DNA of 64,000 nucleotides from Lawsonia intracellularis PHE/MN1-00 (GTDB lineage Bacteria; Desulfobacterota; Desulfovibrionia; Desulfovibrionales; Desulfovibrionaceae), in contig NC_008011.1 in NCBI RefSeq assembly GCF_000055945.1, positions 863,501-927,500 of the forward strand, given 5' to 3'. The translations under genes and the position numbers were made by a program. Below are positions 9,367 to 18,058 of the stretch, piece after piece (the stretch's first letter is position 1; each line of letters begins with the position of its first letter). The notes beneath the pieces are model-generated. The model saw only the letters and a list, made by a program, of their open reading frames with translations. It did no database searches and was not told the origin of the DNA.

Positions 9367-10320
9367 TTACTGAACTTCTAGCGAGTTAAAAACAATAATC
9401 ATATCTTGCTGTGCAGGTGTTGGTGGTGGTGGTAATATTTTTGTCCTAATTACCGCATTTACAGCAGAAGCATCAAAATCTGATCTACCAGAACTACGCT
9501 CAATTACACAGGAAAGAACATTACCATCTGCATCAATACGTACATGGACTAGTGCAACTAAATTATCACGAGAATACGTTGGGATACTCCAGTTTGGTCG
9601 AACAGACATCATTACTAATCCAGCATAAATATCATGTAATCCACCACCTCCACCATTACCATCACTTACTCCACCTCCACCACCGACTGTAGAAGTTTGT
9701 TTTTTAAACCCAGCTAACGCATTAGTTACAGAAGTATTAGGAGAAACTTTTTGTGATTTTTGAATATTTGTCTTTTTCTTTGCATCTAATAATGCATCTT
9801 TTAAAGAAGCACTCCCTCCTATTGGTTCTGTCTTCTTTACTATTTTTTTAGCTGGTTCTCCTTTTGGTTGCATTTTTTCAACTTTTTTAGCTAATTCTTG
9901 TTTTGCCTTTGGAGTATCTAAAATTTTTTCTGTAGGAATTTTTTGCTCTATCCTTTCATTAACTGCTATCTCTTCCCTTACAGGAACTGCAATTGGTTGA
10001 AGTTGGTTTTGAGACTCATGACCACCTATTGTTTCTTGTCTAAGAGGTACAAAATCAGAACTAGTCTGAACAGAAGGATTCTTTAGAACTGGAATATTTT
10101 CTATTGGGATAGAAGGTGTAACTGTTGAAGTTTTAGTAGGAACAGGGATCTGCTGTCCTAATACAGGAGAGGGTAGTCTACCACCTCCTATAGACTCCAT
10201 AGTTAAGCTAATCTGAATTGGACGCTCAGGTCTTACAATAGTCTTAGTAGGCCAAAAAACTATAATTAAGATCAACCCAATATGTAGAATGAGTGATGCG
10301 ATATAACTAATAAATCGCAT
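9367..10320 (-). CDS. tolA: TolA/TonB-like energy transducer (C-terminal TonB domain)
   Basis: The 317-residue protein has one N-terminal membrane helix (about residues 6-23) and a long Pro/Lys/Glu/Gln-rich linker (25-210). A glycine-rich hinge (VGGGGGVSDGNGGGGG) precedes a C-terminal TonB/TolA domain (about 232-317: VRPNWSIP, VHVRIDADGNVLSCVIERSSG, ILPPPPTP). Such proteins couple the TolQ-TolR proton motor to the outer membrane. Position directly after tolQ and tolR and before tolB and pal argues for the TolA role; by sequence alone it could be called TonB. The start has AAAGG ten bases upstream. Confidence 0.85.
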   Translation of the reverse strand: MRFISYIASLILHIGLILIIVFWPTKTIVRPERPIQISLTMESIGGGRLPSPVLGQQIPVPTKTSTVTPSIPIENIPVLKNPSVQTSSDFVPLRQETIGGHESQNQLQPIAVPVREEIAVNERIEQKIPTEKILDTPKAKQELAKKVEKMQPKGEPAKKIVKKTEPIGGSASLKDALLDAKKKTNIQKSQKVSPNTSVTNALAGFKKQTSTVGGGGGVSDGNGGGGGLHDIYAGLVMMSVRPNWSIPTYSRDNLVALVHVRIDADGNVLSCVIERSSGRSDFDASAVNAVIRTKILPPPPTPAQQDMIIVFNSLEVQ

Positions 10321-10420
10321 AATTCTATTTACCTTTCACCTATGACACAAAAATACATCTATTCAATAAATGAATAATAACATAAAAATTTTGTCCTTGA
10401 CCATAGTAATCAAAATATCA

Positions 10421-10855
10421 TTACTTTTTAGAGGTTACCCCAGAGCCAATCTCTTCCCTAGTCGCAATCATACCAAGTTTATCAATACCTGCCTCACGAA
10501 CTCTCCCCATTACCTCTACAACAACGCCATAAGGTATTTCTTTATCCGCCTGTAACAAAAGCTCTTTATTTTGAGACCTCACTAAAAGATCTAATTTTTC
10601 TTGGAGTTCATCCATAGAAACAGGATAGGTATCAAGGTACATGTTACCATCTCTACGGATGGTTAAAATAAGATTTTCTGACTCTAGTGGTAGTGTTTCT
10701 ACAGCTCTAGTTTGAGGAAGATCTACTTCTAATCCTTCAGTCATCATAGGTGCTGTCACCATAAAAATGATAAGTAAAACTAACATAACGTCTACAAATG
10801 GCGTCACATTAATCTCAGAAACAAAACTACTTTTCCCCCCTAAAGATGCCCCCAT
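10421..10855 (-). CDS. tolR: TolR/ExbD-family biopolymer transport protein
   Basis: At 144 residues this is normal length for TolR. The N-terminal stretch INVTPFVDVMLVLLIIFM forms the single membrane helix and carries the conserved proton-conducting aspartate (D22). The periplasmic domain follows (VDLPQT, then LQADKEIPYGVVVEVMG). It forms the inner-membrane motor with TolQ and energises TolA. It lies 82 bp downstream of tolQ and 100 bp upstream of tolA on the same strand, so the three probably form one transcript. Confidence 0.93.
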   Translation of the reverse strand: MGASLGGKSSFVSEINVTPFVDVMLVLLIIFMVTAPMMTEGLEVDLPQTRAVETLPLESENLILTIRRDGNMYLDTYPVSMDELQEKLDLLVRSQNKELLLQADKEIPYGVVVEVMGRVREAGIDKLGMIATREEIGSGVTSKK

Positions 10856-10937
10856 AATTCCACCAAAAACTTTCTCTATTTTTTCTACTAATTAAGTATG
10901 AATGTATAAGTCTAAATAAATTATCCTTAACCTATCT

Positions 10938-11615
10938 TTATGTCTTATTTGCATTAAGCTCACGATGGACACGATTAAGAAACATTCCTGCAAAATTAAC
11001 TAATTTAGATTCAAGATCCCCTAATTTCCCAACAAAAATATTGTAACCAACAGTTGCAGGAATAGCTACAGCAAGCCCAAAGGCAGTAGCTATTAGTGCT
11101 TCAGAAATACCAGGTGCAACAGTAGCAAGAGAAGCTGACTTCATAGCACCTATAGAATGGAAAGTATGCATTATACCCCAAATTGTTCCAAAAAGTCCTA
11201 TAAAAGGAGCTGTATTTGCTGTTGTTGCAAGGAAAGAAAGAGAGCTAGATAATCGTGTCATTTCTGTACTTACTCCCTGACGTAGTGCTCGACGGACATT
11301 TTCTACAATAACCTCCTCAGAGTTCCCAGCCTCTTTTGAACGATTAAATTCTGTCACTCCTTCATGTGCAACGACATACAACGGTGAAACCATGTCTCTT
11401 CCAATTGAGTGCACAGCATTTCGTAATTCTCTAGCATCATGAAAACGCTCACTACCTAACACTGTTTTTTTCATGGCTAACCTAATAGCTATCCACTTCT
11501 GGAACATCATTGCCCAACTTAGTACACTCATGAGCAAAAGAATTAGTAGCACAACCTGACCAACAACTGTTGCTTGAGCAATTAAAGAAATTATACTCAA
11601 ATCCATTCTATTCAC
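10938..11615 (-). CDS. tolQ: TolQ/ExbB-family proton channel protein
   Basis: This 225-residue protein has three hydrophobic membrane segments (about residues 13-36, 125-150 and 167-190). The segment with TANTAPFIGLFGTIWGIMHTF, followed by APGISEALIATAFGLAVAIPA, is the hallmark of the MotA/TolQ/ExbB family. It forms the stator-like proton channel with TolR. It is the first gene of the minus-strand tol series. Unlike many tol operons, no ybgC thioesterase precedes it; a YbgC-like gene sits far away at 45909. Confidence 0.94.
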   Translation of the reverse strand: MNRMDLSIISLIAQATVVGQVVLLILLLMSVLSWAMMFQKWIAIRLAMKKTVLGSERFHDARELRNAVHSIGRDMVSPLYVVAHEGVTEFNRSKEAGNSEEVIVENVRRALRQGVSTEMTRLSSSLSFLATTANTAPFIGLFGTIWGIMHTFHSIGAMKSASLATVAPGISEALIATAFGLAVAIPATVGYNIFVGKLGDLESKLVNFAGMFLNRVHRELNANKT

Positions 11616-12238
11616 CTTAACAAGAAATAATAAGCACAGAAAATGTTTTCAATCTTCTTTATAACTAATATTAATACCTTCAATATCTTTAATTATAAGA
11701 ACTTATCCTTACTAATAAACATATTAGCCTTAAATTTCGTACAGATACTACTATGATACGTCAAGCTATATCATAAAGAAGATACAATAACTAGCCATAG
11801 CTAATAAGTTACTGTTACTGTTTTTATAGCATATATATTACTTTTTAATTAAGCAATGCCTGTTTTTTATAGATAAAAAACACACAGAGCCTACAAGGCT
11901 ACTTGACAGATACTTTTTAGGACAATATTTAATAATTCTTAAATGCTAGCTGACTCATATCTATCTAATTTAATATAGTTTCTCAGTTTAGCATATAGAA
12001 GGAATTTATATAATAAAAGTTGTAGTTACTCATACTACCTTAATTTAATTAATTTTTAACTAAGCTATATCTCTCTTTATTTTTAACAAATTAAGTACTA
12101 TAATTAGACTATGTCTCAAATATTATCTACAACTATTCTTAATTAAAAAACCTTCTTCTAATCAAATTAGCAGTCTACATTTTTAATTATAAAATTGGCT
12201 AAAATAAAAATATAAATACTAACTTAAAGGAAATATTT
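11616..12238. other. 623-bp non-coding, AT-rich gap between divergent tolQ and rubrerythrin
   Basis: I see no gene here. It must contain the tolQ promoter (minus) and the rubrerythrin promoter (plus). The only clear element is the TTGACA/TATTTA pair at 11903-11931, listed separately. No convincing structured RNA is visible by eye. Confidence 0.6.
11903..11931 (+). promoter_or_regulatory. Sigma-70-like promoter
   Basis: A perfect -35 hexamer TTGACA (11903-11908) is followed after exactly 17 bases by TATTTA (11926-11931). It points toward rubrerythrin but lies about 300 bases before its start. It could make a long-leader mRNA or a separate small RNA. It is only a sequence match in an AT-rich region. 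Confidence 0.4.
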
Positions 12239-12814
12239 ATGAAATCTTTAAAGGGCACTAGAACAGAAAAAAATATCCTTACTGCTTTTGCTGGTGAATC
12301 CCAAGCAAGAAATCGATATGACTACTTTTGTGTAACTGCACGAGAAGAAGGTTTAATGCAAATATCTGAAATATTTGCTGAGACTGCACTTCAAGAGAAA
12401 GCTCATGCTAAACGCCTTTTTAAATTTCTTGAAGGTGGTGAAGTAGAAATTCAAGCTGCATATCCTGCTGGAGTTATTTCTACTACAGAAAATAATCTCC
12501 TGGCTGCAGCACATGGGGAACATTATGAATCAACAGAAATGTATCCTCAATTTGCTCAAATTGCTGATCAAGAAGGTTTTTGTGAAATTGCATGTGTTAT
12601 GCGTAACATAGCAGAAGCTGAAGCATACCATGAAAAACGTTATCTTGCCTTTGCAAAAAACCTAAAAGAAGGTAAAGTGTTTGAACGTGAAGTTGCTATT
12701 TCCTGGCGTTGTTTAAAATGCGGCTATATTCATCATGGGAAAAATGCGCCAGAAGTTTGCCCAGCTTGTGGACATCCAAAAGCATACTTTGAAGTCTTAC
12801 ATAACCCATGGTAA
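12239..12814 (+). CDS. rbr: Rubrerythrin (peroxide-reducing diiron/rubredoxin protein)
   Basis: The 191-residue protein has an N-terminal ferritin-like four-helix domain with the diiron ligand motifs ([45 protein letters not shown]). A C-terminal rubredoxin domain carries four cysteines as CLKC (158/161) and CPAC (174/177). Rubrerythrin reduces hydrogen peroxide in the cytoplasm of anaerobes and microaerophiles using electrons from rubredoxin. AAAGGAAA seven bases before the ATG is a good ribosome site. A rubredoxin gene follows 13 bp later, so the pair is probably an operon for oxidative-stress defence. Confidence 0.96.
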   Translation: MKSLKGTRTEKNILTAFAGESQARNRYDYFCVTAREEGLMQISEIFAETALQEKAHAKRLFKFLEGGEVEIQAAYPAGVISTTENNLLAAAHGEHYESTEMYPQFAQIADQEGFCEIACVMRNIAEAEAYHEKRYLAFAKNLKEGKVFEREVAISWRCLKCGYIHHGKNAPEVCPACGHPKAYFEVLHNPW

Positions 12815-12827
12815 TAGAGATCCTTTT

Positions 12828-13031
12828 ATGTCAGAAAGTCCAATCATGACAGAGCCAAAAGAAATGTGGCATTGTCAAATAACAAACTGTGGATATATCT
12901 ATAATCCTGAAAGAGGAGATAAAAGAGCTAAAATTCCACCAGGAACGGAATTTGAATCGCTACCTGATAATTGGCATTGTCCTGTTTGTGGTGCTTCTAA
13001 AAAAAGTTTTAAGCCACTAACAGATAGTTAA
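12828..13031 (+). CDS. Rubredoxin with CX4C N-terminal iron knuckle
   Basis: The 67-residue protein begins at ATG 12828; a longer frame back to 12735 overlaps rubrerythrin and is rejected, and ATG 12846 is an alternative. It has the rubredoxin fold signature [10 protein letters not shown] and the second knuckle CPVCG (C51/C54). The first knuckle is C16-X4-C21 (CQITNC) rather than the usual CX2C. A two-residue insertion of this kind is known from type-2 rubredoxin of Desulfovibrio desulfuricans. The protein likely passes electrons to the adjacent rubrerythrin. It is followed by a strong terminator. Confidence 0.92.
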   Translation: MSESPIMTEPKEMWHCQITNCGYIYNPERGDKRAKIPPGTEFESLPDNWHCPVCGASKKSFKPLTDS

Positions 13032-13037
13032 CTTACT

Positions 13038-13080
13038 TATAAGTCAAGGAGAGAAATTTCTCTCCTTGACTTATTTTTTT
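13038..13080 (+). terminator. Rho-independent terminator after rubrerythrin-rubredoxin
   Basis: A near-palindromic stem (13041-13056 with 13057-13072, tip GAAATTTC) is GC-containing (GTCAAGGAGAG). It is followed by ATTTTTTT. This is a classic intrinsic terminator for the two-gene unit. Confidence 0.92.
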
Positions 13081-13134
13081 AAGAAATGCATTCAATTTTT
13101 CTAGCTAACTAACTAAAACTTTTTTTAATAATTT

Positions 13135-14163
13135 ATGAAAAATATTGCTGTATGGAATACTGCTTTTCTTGGAGACACAGTACTTACTCTTCCTCTTATC
13201 CAAACTCTTGCAAAAACTTACCCAGAAGCCTCTATTGATTTCTATGTTCGTAAAGGTAATGGCTCTCTTTTCTCTTCACATCCAAATATTAAAAATATTA
13301 TTGAATATAATAAAAAACAACAATTCATAAAAAGTACAATAAAACTTATCCAACATATAAAAAAACAAAACTATGATCTTTGGATTAATGCACATACAAG
13401 TATTCGCTCTTCTATTATTACACTATGTTCAAATGCTAAACTACGTATAGGTTATTCTGAAAATATCATCCAACCATTATGTTGTACACAGCTCATTAAA
13501 CGTAAACTTGGTTCTCTTGATGAGATAGAGCGTCTTTTAGATCTTCTCTCAAATTTGCCTATAAAAAAATCAAATATCCAATACTGGCCTAATATTGTCT
13601 TAACCCAAGACGCACAGCAACAAGCAAATACCTTCTGGAGGAAATATATTTTAGGTCCTGTTTTAGGAATTAATCCTGGTTCAGTATGGCCTACAAAACG
13701 TTGGTTACCAGAACGATTTGCAGCTATTTTACATAGAGCTATAAAAAAAAATATTCATGTACTGCTCTTTGGAGGACCAGGAGAGGAACAGCTTGCAAGT
13801 GAAATTATTTCATTATCTGGTATGACTGGACACCCCTTACTCCATAATCTTTGTGGAACACTCACGTTACAAGAATTAGCTGCATTTATAAAAAAATTGA
13901 ATTGCTACCTTACTAATGATTCTGGCCCCATGCATATTGCATGGAGCCAACATACGCCTGTTACTGCTATTTTTGGCCCTACCGTAAAATGCCTAGGATT
14001 TTCTCCCAGAGGTGAGCATTCAACTGTAATAGAAATATCTCTTTATTGTCGACCCTGTAGTCTACATGGAGGAAAAACTTGTCCTGAAAAACACTTTAGG
14101 TGTATGAAAGATATTACTATTGATGTCGTATGGGAAAACATAGAAAAAAAACTCTTCCTATAA
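13135..14163 (+). CDS. Lipopolysaccharide heptosyltransferase-like glycosyltransferase family 9
   Basis: The 342-residue protein fits ADP-heptose:LPS heptosyltransferases (WaaF/WaaC, GT9). It begins with the N-terminal NTAFLGDTVLTLPLI motif and carries GINPGSVWPTKRWLPERF in the middle. The C-terminal nucleotide-sugar site follows: TNDSGPMHIAWSQHTPVTAIFGPT. It would act at the cytoplasmic face of the inner membrane on LPS core sugars. WaaF-type is more likely than WaaC but not certain. No Shine-Dalgarno sequence is visible before the ATG. Another glycosyltransferase follows after 46 bp, so both may serve LPS assembly. Confidence 0.85.
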   Translation: MKNIAVWNTAFLGDTVLTLPLIQTLAKTYPEASIDFYVRKGNGSLFSSHPNIKNIIEYNKKQQFIKSTIKLIQHIKKQNYDLWINAHTSIRSSIITLCSNAKLRIGYSENIIQPLCCTQLIKRKLGSLDEIERLLDLLSNLPIKKSNIQYWPNIVLTQDAQQQANTFWRKYILGPVLGINPGSVWPTKRWLPERFAAILHRAIKKNIHVLLFGGPGEEQLASEIISLSGMTGHPLLHNLCGTLTLQELAAFIKKLNCYLTNDSGPMHIAWSQHTPVTAIFGPTVKCLGFSPRGEHSTVIEISLYCRPCSLHGGKTCPEKHFRCMKDITIDVVWENIEKKLFL

Positions 14164-14209
14164 CTATAATAAATGTAATGCCTCTAAATATAACATAACC
14201 AAAAATTGC

Positions 14210-15220
14210 ATGGCAACCTTTTTCTTCTTTCCTCCTCTTCCTTCTATTACAGGGGGTATGTATGTTATACTTACTATTGCAAAACATTTACATACAATTG
14301 GCCATAAAAGTACATTAGTCTTTCGTGAGTACTCACCTTATATTGATAGCATTACACCTCAAATCCCTACTACACACTGGGACAAACTTACACTTAGCAA
14401 AGATGATGTTTGGGTTGTTCCTGAAGGTTGGCCAATGGCTCTTATCCCAGGACTACGTTCTCAAAGTCGTTGTGTTGTCTATGTACAAAACTGGGCATAT
14501 TTACATGGGAAACTTCCAGACAATGCTTCATGGGAACAACTTCCTGTGACAATGATCGCTGTTTCAAATCCTGTAGCTTTCTTTATAAAAGAAACAACAG
14601 GAATAAATGCTCATATATTACGCCCTGGGATTAACCTTAATATATTTCATGTACCAACTTGTAAGTCTTTTAAATCTCAAAACAGACCTATACGAATTGC
14701 TTGGATGCCTAGAAAAAATAAAGCACTTGCACATCAAATACAACAAAGTATTAAAGCAAAACTTTCTAGTTGTAACTCATCAACTTCTTTAGAGTGGATA
14801 GAAATTCATAAAAAAACACCAGAAGAAGTTTCTGCCTGCCTTAAAACTTCTGATATCTTTCTTGCTACAGGATTTCCTGAAGGATGCCCATTGCCTCCAT
14901 TAGAAGCACTAGCATGTGGATGTCTTGTAGTAGGATTTGGAGGATTTGGAGGATGGGATTATATGCGTCAAGCACTACCTAATGGTTATACACCTTGGTG
15001 GCCCTTAGAAAATCTTCCATGGGGAGGAAATGGACTATATGTAGCTGATGCTGATATATTAGGAACTATTTTTGCCTTAGAATACGCTATAGATTTACTA
15101 CACTCTCATAATGAAGAACTTAACTCTATATATTTGCAAGCTGAAAAAACAGTTAAAGAATATTCCCTTAATAATCACTATAATGCTGTCTCAAATCTTT
15201 GGGAACAGCATTTTATATAA
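14210..15220 (+). CDS. GT-B fold glycosyltransferase (GT4-like)
   Basis: This 336-residue protein starts with a glycine loop after the first strand (LPSITGGMYVILTIAKHLHTIGH), as in family-4 glycosyltransferases. The C-terminal half has an EX7E arrangement (FPEGCPLPPLEALACGCLVV, residues about 222-241) typical of the donor-sugar site. The acceptor and donor sugars cannot be told from sequence. It follows the heptosyltransferase on the same strand and is closed by a hairpin at 15273-15303. A role in LPS or another envelope glycan is inferred from that context. No ribosome site is obvious upstream. Confidence 0.78.
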   Translation: MATFFFFPPLPSITGGMYVILTIAKHLHTIGHKSTLVFREYSPYIDSITPQIPTTHWDKLTLSKDDVWVVPEGWPMALIPGLRSQSRCVVYVQNWAYLHGKLPDNASWEQLPVTMIAVSNPVAFFIKETTGINAHILRPGINLNIFHVPTCKSFKSQNRPIRIAWMPRKNKALAHQIQQSIKAKLSSCNSSTSLEWIEIHKKTPEEVSACLKTSDIFLATGFPEGCPLPPLEALACGCLVVGFGGFGGWDYMRQALPNGYTPWWPLENLPWGGNGLYVADADILGTIFALEYAIDLLHSHNEELNSIYLQAEKTVKEYSLNNHYNAVSNLWEQHFI

Positions 15221-15272
15221 TTTAGTAACTATTTATAAGATATTAACATAATTTATTTAAATTTTTATAGAA

Positions 15273-15303
15273 AAAACTCTGGAATTTTATATCCCAGAGT
15301 TTT
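15273..15303 (+). terminator. Hairpin terminator after the glycosyltransferase pair
   Basis: A ten-base stem AAAACTCTGG/CCAGAGTTTT (15273-15282 with 15294-15303) has an 11-base AT loop. It lies 53 bases after the stop codon. The downstream T-run is short, so confidence is moderate. Confidence 0.7.
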
Positions 15304-15411
15304 ATCGATACCCCTTGCTTTAAATTTTAATAATATTCTAGCTAACTCTAAAAATCTCTGGAGGAGATTAAATTATATGTAATACTTTATAATAACTACT
15401 TATAGTTATTA

Positions 15412-15987
15412 CTATGCTGCCAACATAATATGATTGAAAAATTCTCTAGCAACAATACTAGATGGGTTATATTCAAGGACTGTTTCAATTTGTTTTATAG
15501 CTTCTTTATTACGACCTAAAGAAATTAAACATCCAGCAAGAGAAATACGAAGCTCCTCTCTATCTGGGAAAATATTTACACACTCTTCAAGAACTGAAAC
15601 AACTGACTCAAGGCGATTTAATTTATAGCCTTCACGGACAAGGCAATTAAGTGCTACTGCATTTGCAGGATTAGCATGTGCTGCTTTTTCAAAATAAGAA
15701 AAGGCTTCTTCATCTTCGCCTAATTCCATCTTAATAAGACCCATACCAGCTAATGCTTTATCTTGAAGACCAAAATCAAAAGCCTTATTATAAAAGTCCA
15801 TTGCTGTATCAAAGTCTCCACGTTGTATAGCTATAGTAGCAAGACCCATATAAGGTTCAGGCTGTGTTTCCATAGAAGTATTAGCTTTTTTATAATAATC
15901 TTCAGCCTTATCAAAATCACCCATAAACAAATAGCATTCACCTAACTCTTTGTTAATTTCATAATCAAGCTGATTTTGGCTACTCAT
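15412..15987 (-). CDS. TPR-repeat protein
   Basis: The product (191 residues) consists almost entirely of tetratricopeptide repeats. Examples are ELGECYLFMGDFDKAEDYYKKA, followed by ATIAIQRGDFDTAMDFYNKA, MIKMELGEDEEAFSYFEKA-type units and SLGRNKEAIKQIETVLEYNPSS. There is no signal peptide, so it is probably a cytoplasmic scaffold for protein contacts; its partner is unknown. I place the start at ATG 15987, because a strong GGAGGAG lies just upstream of it and within the first codons of the longer frame (ATG 15999). It is a single gene facing away from uvrC. Confidence 0.85.
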   Translation of the reverse strand: MSSQNQLDYEINKELGECYLFMGDFDKAEDYYKKANTSMETQPEPYMGLATIAIQRGDFDTAMDFYNKAFDFGLQDKALAGMGLIKMELGEDEEAFSYFEKAAHANPANAVALNCLVREGYKLNRLESVVSVLEECVNIFPDREELRISLAGCLISLGRNKEAIKQIETVLEYNPSSIVAREFFNHIMLAA

Positions 15988-16184
15988 AATCTCCTCCATA
16001 TCCTTTTTACTAAAAGTTATACTTAACTAAATTAATAAGGGTGTATTGATATAAAGGATAAAGCAATGCACATGCCAAAATATCTTTTTTAAGTAAATTT
16101 ATAGAGTTCCATGTAATATAGAGCTTATCTATAAGATATTGTCAGTGATTTGACCCTATCATATCAAATATATTAATAGAATTA

Positions 16185-18050
16185 TCACTGGTTACGTAAT
16201 GACTGCAATCTCTCTGCCAACATACGAGCTTTTGCTTCACCAATCCCAGGAATAGCTTCTAAATCCTTTATGGTAGCACATGTCATTGCTTCAACAGTCT
16301 TAAAATGACTCCACAAAAGTTTTGCTGTGGCTTGTCCTATACCAGGGATACGTAATAACTCACCTAACAGAGCTGTATTTTTTCTAGCTTTTCTATGTTT
16401 GCCAAGTACAAAATTATGTGCTGTATCTCTCACATATTGCAAAAATAATAACTCTGGAGATCCTTCTTTTAAGGTCAGAGGATTCATTCTTCCTACGACA
16501 AAAATTTTATCTCCAATATTCCCTGCACGACGATCTACTCTACCTTCTTCATTCCTTGCTTTAGCTATTCCTGCTAATATAAATACGTCTTTAAGATGAT
16601 GCTCATTAAAAACACGTTGTACGGCATTTATTTGACCCTTTCCTCCATCAATAAGAACTAAATCTGCCCAAGGAGGGCCTGACTGTATTCTTCGTTTTGC
16701 CCATGATGCAAGAGCAGCATAATCATCTCCTTTAATAAAAGGACTATTATCTTCTGTTGTACTATATATTCTATAATCATTTTTAAGAGGTTGAGAATCT
16801 TCAAAAACAACCATTCCTACACGAGTATTTGTCCCACTTATATGTGATACATCAACACATTCTATTCGAAAAATGGGTTTATCAGTATGAAAAACTTTTG
16901 CTAATTTAGCTGACATAGGCTCCCCTAATTTTGTCTGTACAGCTTCACGAGCATTAGTTACTGCAATATCTACCAAATTACTTTCAATTATATTTTTAGG
17001 AACCTCAATACGAACTGTACTATTACGTATATCTTCTAATACATATTTTAATGTTTCAAAGGTATCTTCACTTATTTCGTCTTTATTATTTGTTGATTCA
17101 GGAAGCCATGGGACAATAATTCTTGGAGGGATTGAAGATATAGGACTATAAAATTGACTTAAAAAACTTCCTAAAAGCTCAGGACCATCATCAAGTTCAA
17201 GACCTGGCCAAAAAAATGTCCTTCCATCTAACAGTTTTCCTTCTCGAACAAACAAAAAACCAAGAGCTAACCCATTATTAACTACCGCAATTCCAATAAC
17301 ATCCATATCACCTCCCTCAGGGAGAACAACACTTTGTCTCTCTATAGTATGCTTAATAGCTTGGATTTGATCTCTTAAGGTTGCTGCCTTTTCAAACTCT
17401 AATGCTTCAGAAGCATACAACATATCTTTCTGTAATAACTCTACAAGTTCTTTGGATTTCCCAGATAAAAATAACTCTACTTTTTGTATCAATACAGCAT
17501 AGTCTTTAGGGTCTACTTCTTCTGTGCATGGAGCAAGACATTGTTGTAAATAAAAATAAAGACATGGACGTATACGATTATTAAAAACTTTATCTGAACA
17601 TCGACGAAGAGGAAAAATTTTATGGATAAATTTCCATGTATCACGGACAGATGTACCAGATGTAAATGGACCAAAGTAAACAGCATTATCTTTATAAGAT
17701 TGCCTTACAATTTCAAGTCTAGGGAAAGGAATTCCTTTTTGAATTCGAAATAGTAAATACTGCTTATCATCACGTAATACAATATTATAGCGTGGACGAT
17801 GTTTTTTTATCAGGCTAGCTTCAAGTAATAATGCTTCTTTCTCTGTATTAGTAGATATTGTTTCCAATAAATTAGCATGATTCATCATTGCCTTTGTTTT
17901 AGGCGTTATCACTAACCCATCACGAAAATAAGATAATACTCTCTTTCTTAAGTTTCTGGCTTTACCTACATAAATAATCCGACCTTGTGAATCTTTGTAT
18001 AAATAAACACCAGGAGTTGTTGGAATAGATGATGGATGAGGTCTCTCCAT
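16185..18050 (-). CDS. uvrC: UvrABC system protein C (excinuclease subunit)
   Basis: The 621-residue protein makes both incisions during nucleotide excision repair. The N-terminal GIY-YIG nuclease domain is clear (PGVYLY, YVGKARNLRKRV; residues 13-90). A UvrB-binding UVR motif follows near 205-235 (ASEALEFEKAATLRDQI). The RNase-H-like endonuclease core contains VDVSHISG and VLIDGGKGQ. Tandem helix-hairpin-helix motifs close the protein (LRIPGIGQATAKLL, AIPGIGEAKARML). Length is standard. It begins 8 bp after the maf stop, so maf and uvrC are co-transcribed. Confidence 0.97.
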   Translation of the reverse strand: MERPHPSSIPTTPGVYLYKDSQGRIIYVGKARNLRKRVLSYFRDGLVITPKTKAMMNHANLLETISTNTEKEALLLEASLIKKHRPRYNIVLRDDKQYLLFRIQKGIPFPRLEIVRQSYKDNAVYFGPFTSGTSVRDTWKFIHKIFPLRRCSDKVFNNRIRPCLYFYLQQCLAPCTEEVDPKDYAVLIQKVELFLSGKSKELVELLQKDMLYASEALEFEKAATLRDQIQAIKHTIERQSVVLPEGGDMDVIGIAVVNNGLALGFLFVREGKLLDGRTFFWPGLELDDGPELLGSFLSQFYSPISSIPPRIIVPWLPESTNNKDEISEDTFETLKYVLEDIRNSTVRIEVPKNIIESNLVDIAVTNAREAVQTKLGEPMSAKLAKVFHTDKPIFRIECVDVSHISGTNTRVGMVVFEDSQPLKNDYRIYSTTEDNSPFIKGDDYAALASWAKRRIQSGPPWADLVLIDGGKGQINAVQRVFNEHHLKDVFILAGIAKARNEEGRVDRRAGNIGDKIFVVGRMNPLTLKEGSPELLFLQYVRDTAHNFVLGKHRKARKNTALLGELLRIPGIGQATAKLLWSHFKTVEAMTCATIKDLEAIPGIGEAKARMLAERLQSLRNQ

Positions 18051-18058
18051 ATTTCCTA

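Noticed and set aside
12735-13031. Longer rubredoxin frame starting inside rubrerythrin
   Set aside because: The first 31 residues overlap the rubrerythrin C-terminus out of frame and do not look like protein; ATG 12828 gives a normal rubredoxin.
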